This document shows, in pieces, positions 31,169 to 39,250 of a stretch of 39,275 nt of DNA; positions within the stretch are counted from its first letter, which is position 1, and each line of letters starts with the position of its first letter. The notes below the pieces were generated by a model. That model was not told the DNA's origin. It saw nothing but the letters and a program-made list of their open reading frames with translations, and made no database searches. Made by a program: the position numbers and the translations under genes. The DNA is from Bacilli bacterium (GTDB taxonomy: Bacteria > Bacillota_I > Bacilli_A > RF39 > UBA660). Location: positions 1-39,275 of the forward strand of contig JAFUTR010000018.1 of assembly GCA_017477845.1 (NCBI GenBank), in the 5' to 3' direction.

Positions 31169-31875
31169 TGTACACCTCCAAAACGTCTATTTCTTTTTTG
31201 ATATTCTAGTAAAGCTTTATCAAACTCTTTACTGTCAAAATCTGGAAATAGTGTCTCTGGAAAGTAATATTCAGCGTAACTTGATTGCCAAAGCATAAAA
31301 TTGCTAATTCTCATTTCTCCACTTGTTCTAATGACAAAATCCAAATCAGGTAAATCTTGATACAAATTATGTGTTATTAAGTCTTCATTAATATCTTCTA
31401 TCTTTATTTCATCATTCATTACTTTTTCACAGATTTTTTTTACTGTATCACATAACTCTTTTCTTCCACCATAATTTAAGCAGATATTAAATGTCCCTTT
31501 TTTTAAATCTTTAGTTGCTTCTTCTATTTCTTTAATGCCAGCTAAAACATCATTTCTTAAATTTTCTTTGCTACCTGAAAATATAACTTTAAGTTCTTCA
31601 CTAACAAATATTTTCTTTTTCTTAGTAAAGTATTTTACAAAAAGATCCATCAGGTAATCTACTTCTTCTTTGCTTCTTTTTAAATTTTCTGTAGAAAATG
31701 CGTAGACACTTACATATTTAATTCCTATATTAAATATGTGTTTAAGAAGTTTTTCAAGGTTATCCGCTCCAGCTTTATGGCCAAAGCTTCTTTTTAGGCC
31801 TCTTTTTTTTGCCCATCTACCATTTCCATCCATGATTATTCCAACATGCTTAGGTAGTACTTTATCTTCTTCCAT
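31165..31875 (-). CDS. uppS: Isoprenyl transferase (undecaprenyl diphosphate synthase)
   Basis: A cis-prenyltransferase that makes the C55 lipid carrier for peptidoglycan. PKHVGIIMDGNGRWAKKRG holds the catalytic Asp and the diphosphate-binding region. Other motifs are GHKAGADNL, VYAFSTENLKR, CLNYGGRKEL and the C-terminal PDLDFVIRTSGEMRISNFMLWQSSYAEYYF. The ATG at 31875 has AGGTGAT; an ATG 15 bases upstream in frame precedes that site. About 236 residues, normal length. It is first gene of the uppS-cdsA-rseP unit, with a strong promoter upstream. Confidence 0.97.
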   Translation of the reverse strand: MEEDKVLPKHVGIIMDGNGRWAKKRGLKRSFGHKAGADNLEKLLKHIFNIGIKYVSVYAFSTENLKRSKEEVDYLMDLFVKYFTKKKKIFVSEELKVIFSGSKENLRNDVLAGIKEIEEATKDLKKGTFNICLNYGGRKELCDTVKKICEKVMNDEIKIEDINEDLITHNLYQDLPDLDFVIRTSGEMRISNFMLWQSSYAEYYFPETLFPDFDSKEFDKALLEYQKRNRRFGGVQ

Positions 31876-31892
31876 AATATCACCTAGCATTA

Positions 31893-31921
31893 ATTATATT
31901 ACATTTATAACTTTTTAGCAA
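31893..31921 (-). promoter_or_regulatory. Promoter of uppS-cdsA-rseP
   Basis: TTGCTA (31916-31921) and TATAAT (31893-31898) are 17 bases apart on the minus strand, directly upstream of the uppS ribosome binding site, which leaves a very short leader. Confidence 0.6.
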
Positions 31922-31927
31922 TTAATA

Positions 31928-31959
31928 GAAAAAAAAGAAAGTATTTTTTTACTTCCTTT
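31928..31959 (-). terminator. Terminator after rpsP-khpA
   Basis: A 10-bp stem with one G-U pair (31934-31943 against 31950-31959) has a T run on the minus strand. The khpA stop codon is in the stem, so the rpsP transcript ends here rather than continuing to rimM-trmD as in many Bacillota. Confidence 0.7.
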
Positions 31960-32206
31960 AAAACTTATCAACATTAATTTTTACTCTTTTATTATCTTTC
32001 AAGTAACTACTAGCTTGAACTAAAGTTCTAACTGCATTGATATTTTTACCTGCTTTTCCAATTATTCTTCCATAATCTTCTTCAGATACCATTACTTGAA
32101 TTAAAATAGTATTTTCTTCATCGCTTTCGAATTCTTTTACACTTACACTATCTTTATCAGTTGATAGAGAAACAATTATTTCTTTTGTTAATTCTACTAA
32201 ATCCAT
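31958..32206 (-). CDS. khpA: KH-domain RNA-binding protein KhpA
   Basis: An 82-residue single type II KH-domain protein that binds small and messenger RNAs together with KhpB. The KH GXXG loop is GRIIGKAGKNINAVRTLV. It follows rpsP by two bases, the standard arrangement. The length and the MDLVELTKEIIVSLSTD start match the family. Confidence 0.93.
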   Translation of the reverse strand: MDLVELTKEIIVSLSTDKDSVSVKEFESDEENTILIQVMVSEEDYGRIIGKAGKNINAVRTLVQASSYLKDNKRVKINVDKF

Positions 32207-32208
32207 AA

Positions 32209-32478
32209 TTATTTATTTCCTTTTTTAGATTCAGCAAATTTAGTCATTACACCTTTTTTGCTTAATAAGCTTCTAACTGTATCTGTTGGAAGAGCACCTT
32301 GTTTTAACCATTTTAATGCAACTTCTTCATTAACTTTAACTTCATCAATTGAAGGGTTATAAGTTCCAATTAATTCAATATATTGTCCATCTCTTGGTCT
32401 TCTTGAATCACTTGCAACTATTCTATATACAGGTTTATGAGTTGATCCCATTCTAGTTAATCTAATTCTTACTGCCAT
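32209..32478 (-). CDS. rpsP: Small ribosomal subunit protein bS16
   Basis: An 89-residue protein of the 30S subunit. [31 protein letters not shown] is the invariant bS16 N-terminus, followed by [28 protein letters not shown] precedes the ATG and a consensus promoter lies just upstream. Co-transcribed with khpA. Confidence 0.97.
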   Translation of the reverse strand: MAVRIRLTRMGSTHKPVYRIVASDSRRPRDGQYIELIGTYNPSIDEVKVNEEVALKWLKQGALPTDTVRSLLSKKGVMTKFAESKKGNK

Positions 32479-32505
32479 AATATTACCTCCGTTTCACCTA
32501 AATAA

Positions 32506-32535
32506 ATTATATAATAAAAAAATGTTAATTGTCAA
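32506..32535 (-). promoter_or_regulatory. Strong promoter of rpsP-khpA
   Basis: Both hexamers are perfect on the minus strand: TTGACA (32530-32535) and TATAAT (32506-32511), with an 18-base spacer. The start is expected near 32499, leaving a leader of about 20 nt. This fits high expression of a ribosomal protein. Confidence 0.75.
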
Positions 32536-32554
32536 CATAAAAATGTTAACAGTT

Positions 32555-33400
32555 TCACATTTTTATTATTTTTCTTAATTTTTTATGACTTGAAACAACA
32601 AAATCTAGATTATTTTCTATTTTTCTTACTGTTTCTTCTCCATTTAAGGCATCTTTTATATAGTTATCAACGGCTTTTTTATTATCTTTCCTCTTCTCAA
32701 ATAAATTTAACGCATATTCAAAACTTTCAATATATGCTAAATGTGATGCTATAGTTGTCTCATATATTTTAGGATCGAGTTCCAAATACTCCTTATGAAG
32801 TGGATATATAATATCATTTTGCATATACTCAAAAACTTGATTTAAAAATTTTACTCTATTATTTAAAAATAAACTTGGTCCAAATTCTCTTCCTAAAGTA
32901 TTATACAAAAAATATTCAAAATATATAGATAAGGCTTCACTGTACTCAAAATAGTCAATCTTTTTATTATTACTTAATGAAAAATGTGTTAGTTCATGAA
33001 TAATTATTGAATATAGTAGCAATGATTTATTTAAATAATCAGGAACTATAATATCACAAGAATACTTATTATCTTTTTTTCTTATTGTTGTATGAGATTC
33101 AGATATTTCTATATTTTTATATTCAATTTTACTATTTTTTAATGCACTTTCAAAAAATAATTTAATTCCATTTGATTCTACTTCATCAAAAAGTATTGTA
33201 AGCGCTTTATCAAAGTCATATTCTACTTTTAAGTTTACTATTCCATTTATGTCTATCTTCTTTGATGATATTTCATCAAGATACTTTAAAAAAGCTACAT
33301 CAGTATAATCATATTTCAATTTGAAATTTCCTATTTTTAATAGTTCTTTATTCTTTTTATCATTAATTTTAAAATACTTTATTAAAGCTTCATCAGTCAT
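32555..33400 (-). CDS. Putative cytoplasmic zinc metalloprotease (HEXXH)
   Basis: A 281-residue protein with HELTH at 135-139, preceded by a hydrophobic helix (LLLYSIII), and a downstream EALSIYFEY with Glu155 as the likely third ligand, the gluzincin pattern. The rest does not match a family I can name. Residues 1-100 form an alpha/beta region and 160-281 are mostly helical. No signal peptide or membrane segment is seen. GGTGAT precedes the ATG, and a TATAAT lies at about 33414-33419, so it may have its own promoter after the tcdA terminator. Confidence 0.65.
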   Translation of the reverse strand: MTDEALIKYFKINDKKNKELLKIGNFKLKYDYTDVAFLKYLDEISSKKIDINGIVNLKVEYDFDKALTILFDEVESNGIKLFFESALKNSKIEYKNIEISESHTTIRKKDNKYSCDIIVPDYLNKSLLLYSIIIHELTHFSLSNNKKIDYFEYSEALSIYFEYFLYNTLGREFGPSLFLNNRVKFLNQVFEYMQNDIIYPLHKEYLELDPKIYETTIASHLAYIESFEYALNLFEKRKDNKKAVDNYIKDALNGEETVRKIENNLDFVVSSHKKLRKIIKM

Positions 33401-33430
33401 AATATCACCGCTTTGTTATATTATACATTA

Positions 33431-33457
33431 AAAAAAGAAAATTACTAGAATTTTCTT
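33431..33457 (-). terminator. Terminator overlapping the end of tcdA
   Basis: AAGAAAATT (33435-33443) pairs with AATTTTCTT (33449-33457), with a T run on the minus strand. The tcdA stop codon starts within the stem. Confidence 0.7.
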
Positions 33458-34136
33458 ATAGCCTGTTTATTATTTTTCTAATTACGTAACTTGATATTAA
33501 TAGTCCTGCACAATTTGGTACAAATGAAGTTGATCCAACAATATCTCCTTTGTATGATGGAATTTCTTTGGAACATAATACTGGGATTTTTTTATTTATT
33601 TTTTCATCTTTCGCCCATTTTCTCATTATTCTTGCCAAAGGATCAATATCAGTATTTTTTAAATCCGTTATATATAGTTTAGATGGATCAAATTTGTTTC
33701 CGGTTCCCATCGATGATATAAAATTGATATTATTTTCGAGTGATTTTAGTATTAATAATTTCTTAGTTTTTATAGAATCGCAGCAATCTATAACGAAATT
33801 TATTTTTTCGTTATTAAAAACCATGTCAATATTAGTCTCATCTAAAAACATGTTATATATTTTAATATTGCAAAGAGGATTTATGTCTTTAAGAATTTTT
33901 TCCAATACTTCTGTTTTTTTCTTGCCTATTGTTGAGTGATATGCTACTACTTGTCTATTAATGTTTGTTATATCAACTGTATCATAATCAATTAATATTA
34001 TATCTTTAATTCCACTTCTAACAAGTGATATAGCACATTCTCCTCCTACTCCTCCAACTCCTACAAGTAAAACTCTTGTATTTTCTATTTTTTTTAATTC
34101 ATCTTCATTTATTAAAAGTTTTAATCTTTCAAACAT
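33456..34136 (-). CDS. tcdA: tRNA threonylcarbamoyladenosine dehydratase
   Basis: A ThiF/E1-like ATP-dependent enzyme that cyclises t6A37 of tRNA to ct6A. The nucleotide-binding start is RVLLVGVGGVGGECAISLVRSGI. Then come LIDYDTVDITNINRQVVA, the catalytic-type stretch FVIDCCDSIKTK, and ISSMGTGNKFDPSKLYITDLKNTDIDPLARIMRK, which is characteristic of TcdA/YrvM. Its 226 residues are somewhat under the 254 of B. subtilis. GGGAGGT precedes the ATG. It lies directly after 6S RNA, the same pairing as yrvM and bsrA in B. subtilis. Confidence 0.92.
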   Translation of the reverse strand: MFERLKLLINEDELKKIENTRVLLVGVGGVGGECAISLVRSGIKDIILIDYDTVDITNINRQVVAYHSTIGKKKTEVLEKILKDINPLCNIKIYNMFLDETNIDMVFNNEKINFVIDCCDSIKTKKLLILKSLENNINFISSMGTGNKFDPSKLYITDLKNTDIDPLARIMRKWAKDEKINKKIPVLCSKEIPSYKGDIVGSTSFVPNCAGLLISSYVIRKIINRL

Positions 34137-34161
34137 AAATACCTCCCAAATATTTAGGCAT

Positions 34162-34333
34162 AAAAAAATGTCTAAAGAAGCGAGTACGATAAAACCCGCT
34201 TATTGCAGGTGGGTGTTCATACGAAGCCTTTAGGATTCTTACATAAATGCAAGCATTCAACACCAGCTTCTGATCCGGACTCCCGTATCGTTACTTAGTC
34301 GGTTTTAAAAAACTCTATTTCTATTAGACATAT
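34162..34333 (-). ncRNA. ssrS: 6S RNA
   Basis: A non-coding element of about 170 nt between rbfA and tcdA on the minus strand. Its ends pair (TTAGACAT at 34324-34331 with ATGTCTAA at 34168-34175) and seven T follow, giving a closing stem plus terminator. Inside, ACGATA pairs with TATCGT and GGTGTT with AACACC, leading to a terminal region with CTTGCA/TGTAAG: a long, bulged rod-like hairpin typical of 6S RNA, which sequesters sigma-A RNA polymerase. It is much more GC-rich than the flanks. A TTTATT/TATATT pair, spaced 17, lies just upstream. B. subtilis 6S-1 (bsrA) is also next to yrvM/tcdA. The identity rests on fold and synteny, not on a covariance-model search. Confidence 0.72.
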
Positions 34334-34372
34334 TTAATATATCATATCTTTTTTAATAAATAAAGAGGTATG

Positions 34373-34400
34373 AAAAAAGTTTACATATATCGATGTAAAC
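34373..34400 (-). terminator. Terminator of the rimP-rbfA operon
   Basis: GTTTACAT (34379-34386) pairs with ATGTAAAC (34393-34400), followed by six T on the minus strand. It ends at the rbfA stop codon. Confidence 0.75.
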
Positions 34401-34744
34401 TATTTATCTTCTTCATGTAAGTCTTTTATAATTCTTTCTATTTTATTTCCATATTCTATTGAGTCATCAAAGATGAACCTTAACTCTGGAGTATGGCGAA
34501 TATCAACTCTTTGACTTAATTGTCCTCTTATAAAGCTCTTAGCTTTTTCTAGAGATTTCATTATCTCTTTTTTATTTTTTTCATCAAATACTGTTACATA
34601 TACTTTAGCAAAGCTTAAATCGTTTGTTATTTCGACTCCTGTTACTGTAACGAACCTGATATTAGGATCTTTTACTTCTTGTTGTAATATTTTACTAATC
34701 TCACGTAGAAAGATGGTATTTAGTCTATCTATATGTATACTCAT
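34400..34744 (-). CDS. rbfA: Ribosome-binding factor A
   Basis: A 30S maturation and cold-shock factor. Its 114 residues open with RLNTIFLREISKILQQEVKDPN and include VTGVEITNDLSFAKVYVTVF and the C-terminal RHTPELRFIFDDSIEYGNKIERII, all diagnostic of RbfA. It is last gene of the rimP operon; truB, often next, is absent. Confidence 0.96.
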   Translation of the reverse strand: MSIHIDRLNTIFLREISKILQQEVKDPNIRFVTVTGVEITNDLSFAKVYVTVFDEKNKKEIMKSLEKAKSFIRGQLSQRVDIRHTPELRFIFDDSIEYGNKIERIIKDLHEEDK

Positions 34745-34759
34745 ATTACACCTTCTACA

Positions 34760-36874
34760 CTATCTTTTTATTTCACGAAGTTCATATACTTCAATGATAT
34801 CATTTTCTTTAATGTCTTGGAAGTTTTCAAGTGTTACACCACATTCCATTCCTTTTGGGACTTCTTTTACTTGATCTTTTTCTCTTTGTAAAGATTTAAT
34901 CTTTGTATTTGCAAGTACTATTCCATCTCTTACTACTCTTGCGTTAGCTCCATTTTTTACAATTCCACTTTTTACATAGCTTCCTGCAATTATTCCTACT
35001 TTAGAGAATTTGAATAGTTGTCTTACTTCAACTTCTCCAATAATTACTTCTTCATATTCTGGATCTAGCATTCCTTTCATAGCACTTTCAATATCTTCAA
35101 TCATTTTATAAATTATATCATACAATTTGATATCAACATTATATTCTTTAGCACTATCGATTACTGACGAAGTTGGTCTTACATTAAATCCAATTATTAT
35201 AGCACGAGAAGCATGAGCTAGTATGACGTCACTTTCTGTAATTGTACCTACTCCTCCACGAATAACTGAAACTTTAACTCCATCTACATCAATCTTAGCA
35301 AGGCTTTGTTTAATTGCTTCAAGACTTCCATTAACATCTGTTTTTAAAACAACGTTGATTTCTTTTACACCAGACTTAATTGCTCCAAATAAATCATCTA
35401 AAGTCATTCCAGATCTATTAGTATCTTTTTCTTTATTTCTTAGTTTTCTTCTATCTGCAATACTCTTGGCTTGTTTTTCAGTTTCAAATGCCATAAATTT
35501 ATCTCCTGCTTGTGGCACTTCACTTATTCCAGTTATTTCAACTGGTGTTGATGGAAGAGCTTCTACTAAGTCTTGCCCTTTGTCGTTTCTTAATGATCTA
35601 ATTTTACCAAAAGATGTTCCAACTACTATCGGGTCACCTAGTCTTAAAGTACCATTTTGAACAAGTACTGTTGCTACTGTTCCTGTTTTCTTGTCAAGTT
35701 TAGACTCGATTACTGTTCCAATAGCATAACGAGATGGATTAGCTTTTAATTCTGCCATTTCACTTACAAGCAAAATATTTTCAAGAAGCTTATCAATTCC
35801 TTCTCCTGTTTTACATGAAATCTTATTGAATATTGTACTTCCTCCCCATTCTTCTGGAGTAAGTCCATATTCAGCAAGTTCTGTCATTACTTTATCAGGA
35901 TTTGCTTCTGGTTTATCTATTTTATTAATTGCTACTATTATTGGAACATTTGCAGCTTTGGCATGATCAATTGCTTCTTTTGTTTGAGGTTTTACTCCAT
36001 CGTCTGCTGCTACTATTATTATTACAACATCAGTAACACTTGCTCCACGAGCTCTCATTTCTGTGAATGCTTCATGTCCAGGCGTATCAATAAATGTAAT
36101 TTTACTTCCATTACATTCAACTTGGTATGCTCCTATTGCTTGAGTAATTCCACCAGCTTCACCTGATACTACATCTGTTTGCCTTATTTTATCAAGTAAA
36201 GATGTTTTTCCATGATCAACGTGACCCATTACTGTTACAATAGGTGGTCTTGAAGTTAAATTTTCTTCACTATCACTAATCTCATATTTTTCGAAGTTAG
36301 AAATATCTCCTGATGCTTCTACTTTTAATTCTTTACCATAGTCTATTACAACTAATTCACAAACTTCAAATGATAAAGCATAATTTAAGTTTGCCATAAT
36401 TCCTAATTTCATTAATTTTTTAAGAATTTCAGTTGTACTAACTTTTAATGTATTAGCAAGATCTGTTACTGTCATATTATCTTTATAAAATACAACATTA
36501 TCTTTCTTTTCTTCAACATTAGTCATTAGTTTTTCTCTATGTTTATAAAGTTCTTTTCTTTCTTTTTGGAATTTTATTTTTGAGCTTTCAGCACGTTCTT
36601 GTTTGCTTCTTAATTTTTGTTTATTAGTAGTATTATCAATATCTATTTTGGCATCATTTATAATTTTTTCTACACGTTCTTCAAGTACTTCATCAACAAC
36701 ATAATCATTGTTTTCTTCTATACTATTTTCTACTTCTCCATCAAGATAAACAATGTCATCTTCGCTTAATAATGTATTTTCATCTTTGTAATTAATACCT
36801 AATTTATCACATAATTTTTGTATTTCTTCAACGGATTTGTTTACATCATTTGCATATTCTAGTATGCTCATCAT
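34760..36874 (-). CDS. infB: Translation initiation factor IF-2
   Basis: The GTPase that brings fMet-tRNA to the 30S subunit. After a shortened, charged N-terminal region (about 1-195, including [30 protein letters not shown]) the G domain has [31 protein letters not shown] and INKIDKP. Domains II to IV follow, ending in [24 protein letters not shown]. About 704 residues, near the B. subtilis length of 716. The ATG at 36874 is chosen because AGGTGA lies just upstream; another ATG follows immediately at 36871. Confidence 0.97.
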   Translation of the reverse strand: MMSILEYANDVNKSVEEIQKLCDKLGINYKDENTLLSEDDIVYLDGEVENSIEENNDYVVDEVLEERVEKIINDAKIDIDNTTNKQKLRSKQERAESSKIKFQKERKELYKHREKLMTNVEEKKDNVVFYKDNMTVTDLANTLKVSTTEILKKLMKLGIMANLNYALSFEVCELVVIDYGKELKVEASGDISNFEKYEISDSEENLTSRPPIVTVMGHVDHGKTSLLDKIRQTDVVSGEAGGITQAIGAYQVECNGSKITFIDTPGHEAFTEMRARGASVTDVVIIIVAADDGVKPQTKEAIDHAKAANVPIIVAINKIDKPEANPDKVMTELAEYGLTPEEWGGSTIFNKISCKTGEGIDKLLENILLVSEMAELKANPSRYAIGTVIESKLDKKTGTVATVLVQNGTLRLGDPIVVGTSFGKIRSLRNDKGQDLVEALPSTPVEITGISEVPQAGDKFMAFETEKQAKSIADRRKLRNKEKDTNRSGMTLDDLFGAIKSGVKEINVVLKTDVNGSLEAIKQSLAKIDVDGVKVSVIRGGVGTITESDVILAHASRAIIIGFNVRPTSSVIDSAKEYNVDIKLYDIIYKMIEDIESAMKGMLDPEYEEVIIGEVEVRQLFKFSKVGIIAGSYVKSGIVKNGANARVVRDGIVLANTKIKSLQREKDQVKEVPKGMECGVTLENFQDIKENDIIEVYELREIKR

Positions 36875-36894
36875 AAAAATCACCTACTCTTTCT

Positions 36895-37365
36895 TTATTT
36901 TTTAAATTGTACTACTTCTATATTACTTTCTTCTAATAAGCTTTTTGATAAAGGATCGCTGTAATCACTATCATATACTATTCTTTTTATTTCAGCATTT
37001 ATTAGCATTCTTGCGCATATTGAACAAGGATAAGTGTTTGTATATATTGTTCCATTTTTTATGCTTACACCCTTTATAGCGGCACTAATTATAGCGTTTT
37101 GTTCAGCATGAACTGCTCTACAAACTTCTTGTCTTGTTCCACTTTCAATTTTATTAAGTTTTCTTAAGCATCCTCCCATATCAACACAGTGGCGTAGACC
37201 CTTTGGTGCTCCATTATATCCTGTTGATACGATTTGGTTATCTACTGTTATAACCGCTCCTACTTTTCTTGATTCACAGTTACTTCTAGTAGCAACTAGT
37301 CTTGCAATCTCTGTGAAATATTCATCCCATGAAGGCCTATTTACTTTACTGTTTTCTTTTTTCAT
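36895..37365 (-). CDS. Deoxycytidylate deaminase (ComEB-like)
   Basis: A zinc deaminase probably converting dCMP to dUMP, for dTMP supply. RPSWDEYFTEIARLVATRSNC opens the domain, RKVGAVITVDNQIVSTGYNGAPKG follows, and the zinc site is CRAVHAEQNAI (His and Glu) with TYPCSICARML. About 156 residues, typical of dCMP deaminases such as ComEB's catalytic part. The ATG at 37365 has GGAGG; in-frame upstream codons lie in that site. It stands between ylxR and infB, where ylxQ (an L7Ae-like protein gene) is usually found. Confidence 0.92.
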   Translation of the reverse strand: MKKENSKVNRPSWDEYFTEIARLVATRSNCESRKVGAVITVDNQIVSTGYNGAPKGLRHCVDMGGCLRKLNKIESGTRQEVCRAVHAEQNAIISAAIKGVSIKNGTIYTNTYPCSICARMLINAEIKRIVYDSDYSDPLSKSLLEESNIEVVQFKK

Positions 37366-37366
37366 A

Positions 37367-37630
37367 TTATTCCTCCACAAGACTTAGCATTTCGTCATAT
37401 ATATCATCACTTATTGATACTTCTAAGTATTTTTCAAGTGCTTTATTTTTTTTTGCTTTTAGAATTACTTCTTTATCTTTTTTAATATATGCACCATGTC
37501 CATTCATTTTTCCAGTTAAATCAACTTTAACTTCTTTTAAAGGAGTTCTTACAACTCTTAAAAGATCCTTTTTAGGACATTTTTCATGAGTTATTACACA
37601 TGTTCTTAGTGGTATTTTTTTCTCTTTCAT
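37367..37630 (-). CDS. ylxR: YlxR/RnpM-family RNA-binding protein
   Basis: An 87-residue DUF448 protein from the nusA operon; B. subtilis YlxR (RnpM) binds RNase P RNA. Landmarks are RTCVITHEKCPKKDLLRVVRTP, VDLTGKMNGHGAYIKKD and the C-terminal helix KNKALEKYL. The usual GRGAY reads GHGAY. It begins nine bases after nusA and ends one base before the deaminase start. Confidence 0.92.
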   Translation of the reverse strand: MKEKKIPLRTCVITHEKCPKKDLLRVVRTPLKEVKVDLTGKMNGHGAYIKKDKEVILKAKKNKALEKYLEVSISDDIYDEMLSLVEE

Positions 37631-37639
37631 ATTTCACCA

Positions 37640-38761
37640 CTAATCCCTAAAGTTAATTCCCATTTCTTTTGCTTGTTCAGTATTTTTAATATCAATTTTA
37701 TAATGAGTTAATTTATTAGCAAGACTTACGTTTTGTCCTTTTTTACCAATTGCTAAAGAGAAGTTATCATCATCTACTACTACTATTGCTTCTTGTTTTT
37801 TAGGATCAGTTATAATAACATGTAAATTTTTAGCAGGAGATAAGGCATTTGCTATAAATACTGCTGGATCTTTATCGTATCTGACGATATCAACTTTTTC
37901 TCCATTTAATTCATTAATAATTCTTGAAATTCTGCTTCTTTTTTCTCCAATACATGCTCCTATTGGATCGATATTTGAATTTTCTGAATATACAGCTATT
38001 TTACTTCTTGAACCAGCGTTTCTTGCAACACTATAAACAAGTACTGTTCCATCATTTATTTCTGGTATTTCAAGTTCAAATAATCTCTTTAAGAAACCAT
38101 AATGACATCTTGATAATAGAATAAATAAACCTTTTCCACTGTTATCTACTTTGCTAACATATACTTTAATTTGTTTACCCATCTCTATTTTTTCACCTGG
38201 AATACATTCTTTTTTAGGAAGTATACCATTACTTCTTCCAAGATTAATAAAGTAGTTATCAACGTCTTCTAGGTCAACTGTTCCGACTAATAGTTCATCT
38301 TGTTTATCACCATATTCGTTTACTAAAGATGCCCTTTCTGCTTCTCTCATTTTCTGAACAATTACTTGTTTTGCAGTTGATGCTGCAACTCTTCCAAAAT
38401 CTTTAGGAGTTACTTCTGTATCAATTGTATCTCCAACATTTAGTGATTTGTTTTGTTTTCTAGCTTCTGTTAGAGTTATATGATAATTTGAATTAAATTC
38501 TATAGCATTTTCATCATTATCATCAAGAGAATCTAAATATTCATCTGTAGCCATCTCATCTGGTACTACTGTTTTATAAGAATATACTTTTATGTCTCCT
38601 GTTTCTCTATCAATTATTATTTTTGAATTTGTTAATGAATTGAAGTTTTTCTTATATGCTGTAGCAAGTGCTAGTTCCATTGCTTCAAATACTACTTCAC
38701 GATCAATTCCTTTTTCTTTAACAATAGCATCAACTGCTTTTATAAATTCTTTTCCATTCAT
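37640..38761 (-). CDS. nusA: Transcription termination/antitermination protein NusA
   Basis: Binds RNA polymerase and nascent RNA to control pausing and termination. The N-terminal domain reads MNGKEFIKAVDAIVKEKGIDREVVFEAMELALATAYKK. The S1 domain is at about 130-200 and the two KH domains at about 200-345, with DPIGACIGEKRSRISRIINELNGEKVDIVRYD and NFSLAIGKKGQNVSLA. The 373 residues match Bacillus NusA without extra C-terminal repeats. The ATG at 38761 has AAGGAGAT; upstream in-frame ATG codons lie inside rimP and lack a binding site. Confidence 0.97.
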   Translation of the reverse strand: MNGKEFIKAVDAIVKEKGIDREVVFEAMELALATAYKKNFNSLTNSKIIIDRETGDIKVYSYKTVVPDEMATDEYLDSLDDNDENAIEFNSNYHITLTEARKQNKSLNVGDTIDTEVTPKDFGRVAASTAKQVIVQKMREAERASLVNEYGDKQDELLVGTVDLEDVDNYFINLGRSNGILPKKECIPGEKIEMGKQIKVYVSKVDNSGKGLFILLSRCHYGFLKRLFELEIPEINDGTVLVYSVARNAGSRSKIAVYSENSNIDPIGACIGEKRSRISRIINELNGEKVDIVRYDKDPAVFIANALSPAKNLHVIITDPKKQEAIVVVDDDNFSLAIGKKGQNVSLANKLTHYKIDIKNTEQAKEMGINFRD

Positions 38762-38762
38762 T

Positions 38763-39020
38763 TTAATTATCTCCTTTTGATTTTGCATATACATCAAGTA
38801 TATATAAATCATTAACTAAATTTGCTTTTTCTACTATCGGGTCAATTATTTTAGTAATTCTTACAATTCTTTCTATATCTATTATGTCAGTTTTATCTTT
38901 AGTATCAATAACTACTCTTAGATAGTTATCTTTTCCTTCTTTTTCAAGATAAACATCATCAATAAATACATTTTCTTCATCAAGTAAGTCACCAACAAGT
39001 TTTGTAAGTTCTTCTTTCAT
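38763..39020 (-). CDS. rimP: Ribosome maturation factor RimP, N-terminal domain only
   Basis: By position and sequence this is RimP, the 30S maturation factor (FIDDVYLEKEGKDNYLRVVIDTKDKTDIIDIERI, matching the L.V.ID...ID...C pattern). It ends after 85 residues at YILDVYAKSKGDN, exactly where the family continues YxLEVSSPGLDRPL into the C-terminal SH3-like domain, so it lacks the second half of the usual 150 residues. The last codons form the nusA ribosome binding site. AGGTGATG precedes the ATG. It may be functional as a single domain or be decaying. Confidence 0.8.
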   Translation of the reverse strand: MKEELTKLVGDLLDEENVFIDDVYLEKEGKDNYLRVVIDTKDKTDIIDIERIVRITKIIDPIVEKANLVNDLYILDVYAKSKGDN

Positions 39021-39027
39021 ATCATCA

Positions 39028-39074
39028 CCTCAAACTAACATAAAAGGTGGAAGTTACTCTTCCACCCAGTTGCT
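39028..39074 (-). promoter_or_regulatory. Leader hairpin of the rimP-nusA operon
   Basis: The leader contains a GC-rich hairpin (GGTGGAAG at 39046-39053 with CTTCCACC at 39059-39066), followed on the minus strand by TTTT and then the rimP ribosome binding site. This is the form of a leader attenuator or a 5' stabilising stem. NusA autoregulation through such a structure is plausible but not shown. Confidence 0.5.
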
Positions 39075-39080
39075 ACATGT

Positions 39081-39109
39081 ATTATATTACAAATATCTTG
39101 ATATTTCAA
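39081..39109 (-). promoter_or_regulatory. Promoter of the rimP-nusA-ylxR-infB-rbfA operon
   Basis: TTGAAA (39104-39109) and TATAAT (39081-39086) are 17 bases apart on the minus strand, with a start near 39074, so the transcript begins just before the leader hairpin. Confidence 0.65.
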
Positions 39110-39149
39110 TATTTTTTTTAATAAAAAAGAAAAAGTGTTAATTGAAAAG

Positions 39150-39185
39150 TTAAGTTGGACACTAAATTTATTAATGTTCCACTTA
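39150..39185 (+). repeat. Imperfect inverted repeat upstream of the right-edge gene
   Basis: TTAAGTTGGACA and TGTTCCACTTAA are 12-base arms with two mismatches, separated by about 12 bases. The arms could be an operator or the end of an insertion sequence whose transposase starts at 39251. The family cannot be told from what is visible. Confidence 0.35.
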
Positions 39186-39205
39186 ATCTTTCAAACATCA
39201 CGTGT

Positions 39206-39211
39206 TATAAT
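39206..39211 (+). promoter_or_regulatory. -10 element for the right-edge gene
   Basis: A perfect TATAAT lies 40 bases upstream of the start codon at 39251. The -35 position (TTAATC) is weak and lies at the edge of the inverted repeat at 39150-39185, so binding there could control it. Confidence 0.4.
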
Positions 39212-39250
39212 ATGCTCTGATATATTGTCCACATGAAGGAGGAAATATAA

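Noticed and set aside
34162-34333. tRNA, tmRNA or T-box leader for the GC-rich element before tcdA
   Set aside because: There is no cloverleaf, no CCA-type acceptor end, no T-box sequence, and no tag-peptide frame. The closing stem, rod shape and synteny fit 6S RNA better.
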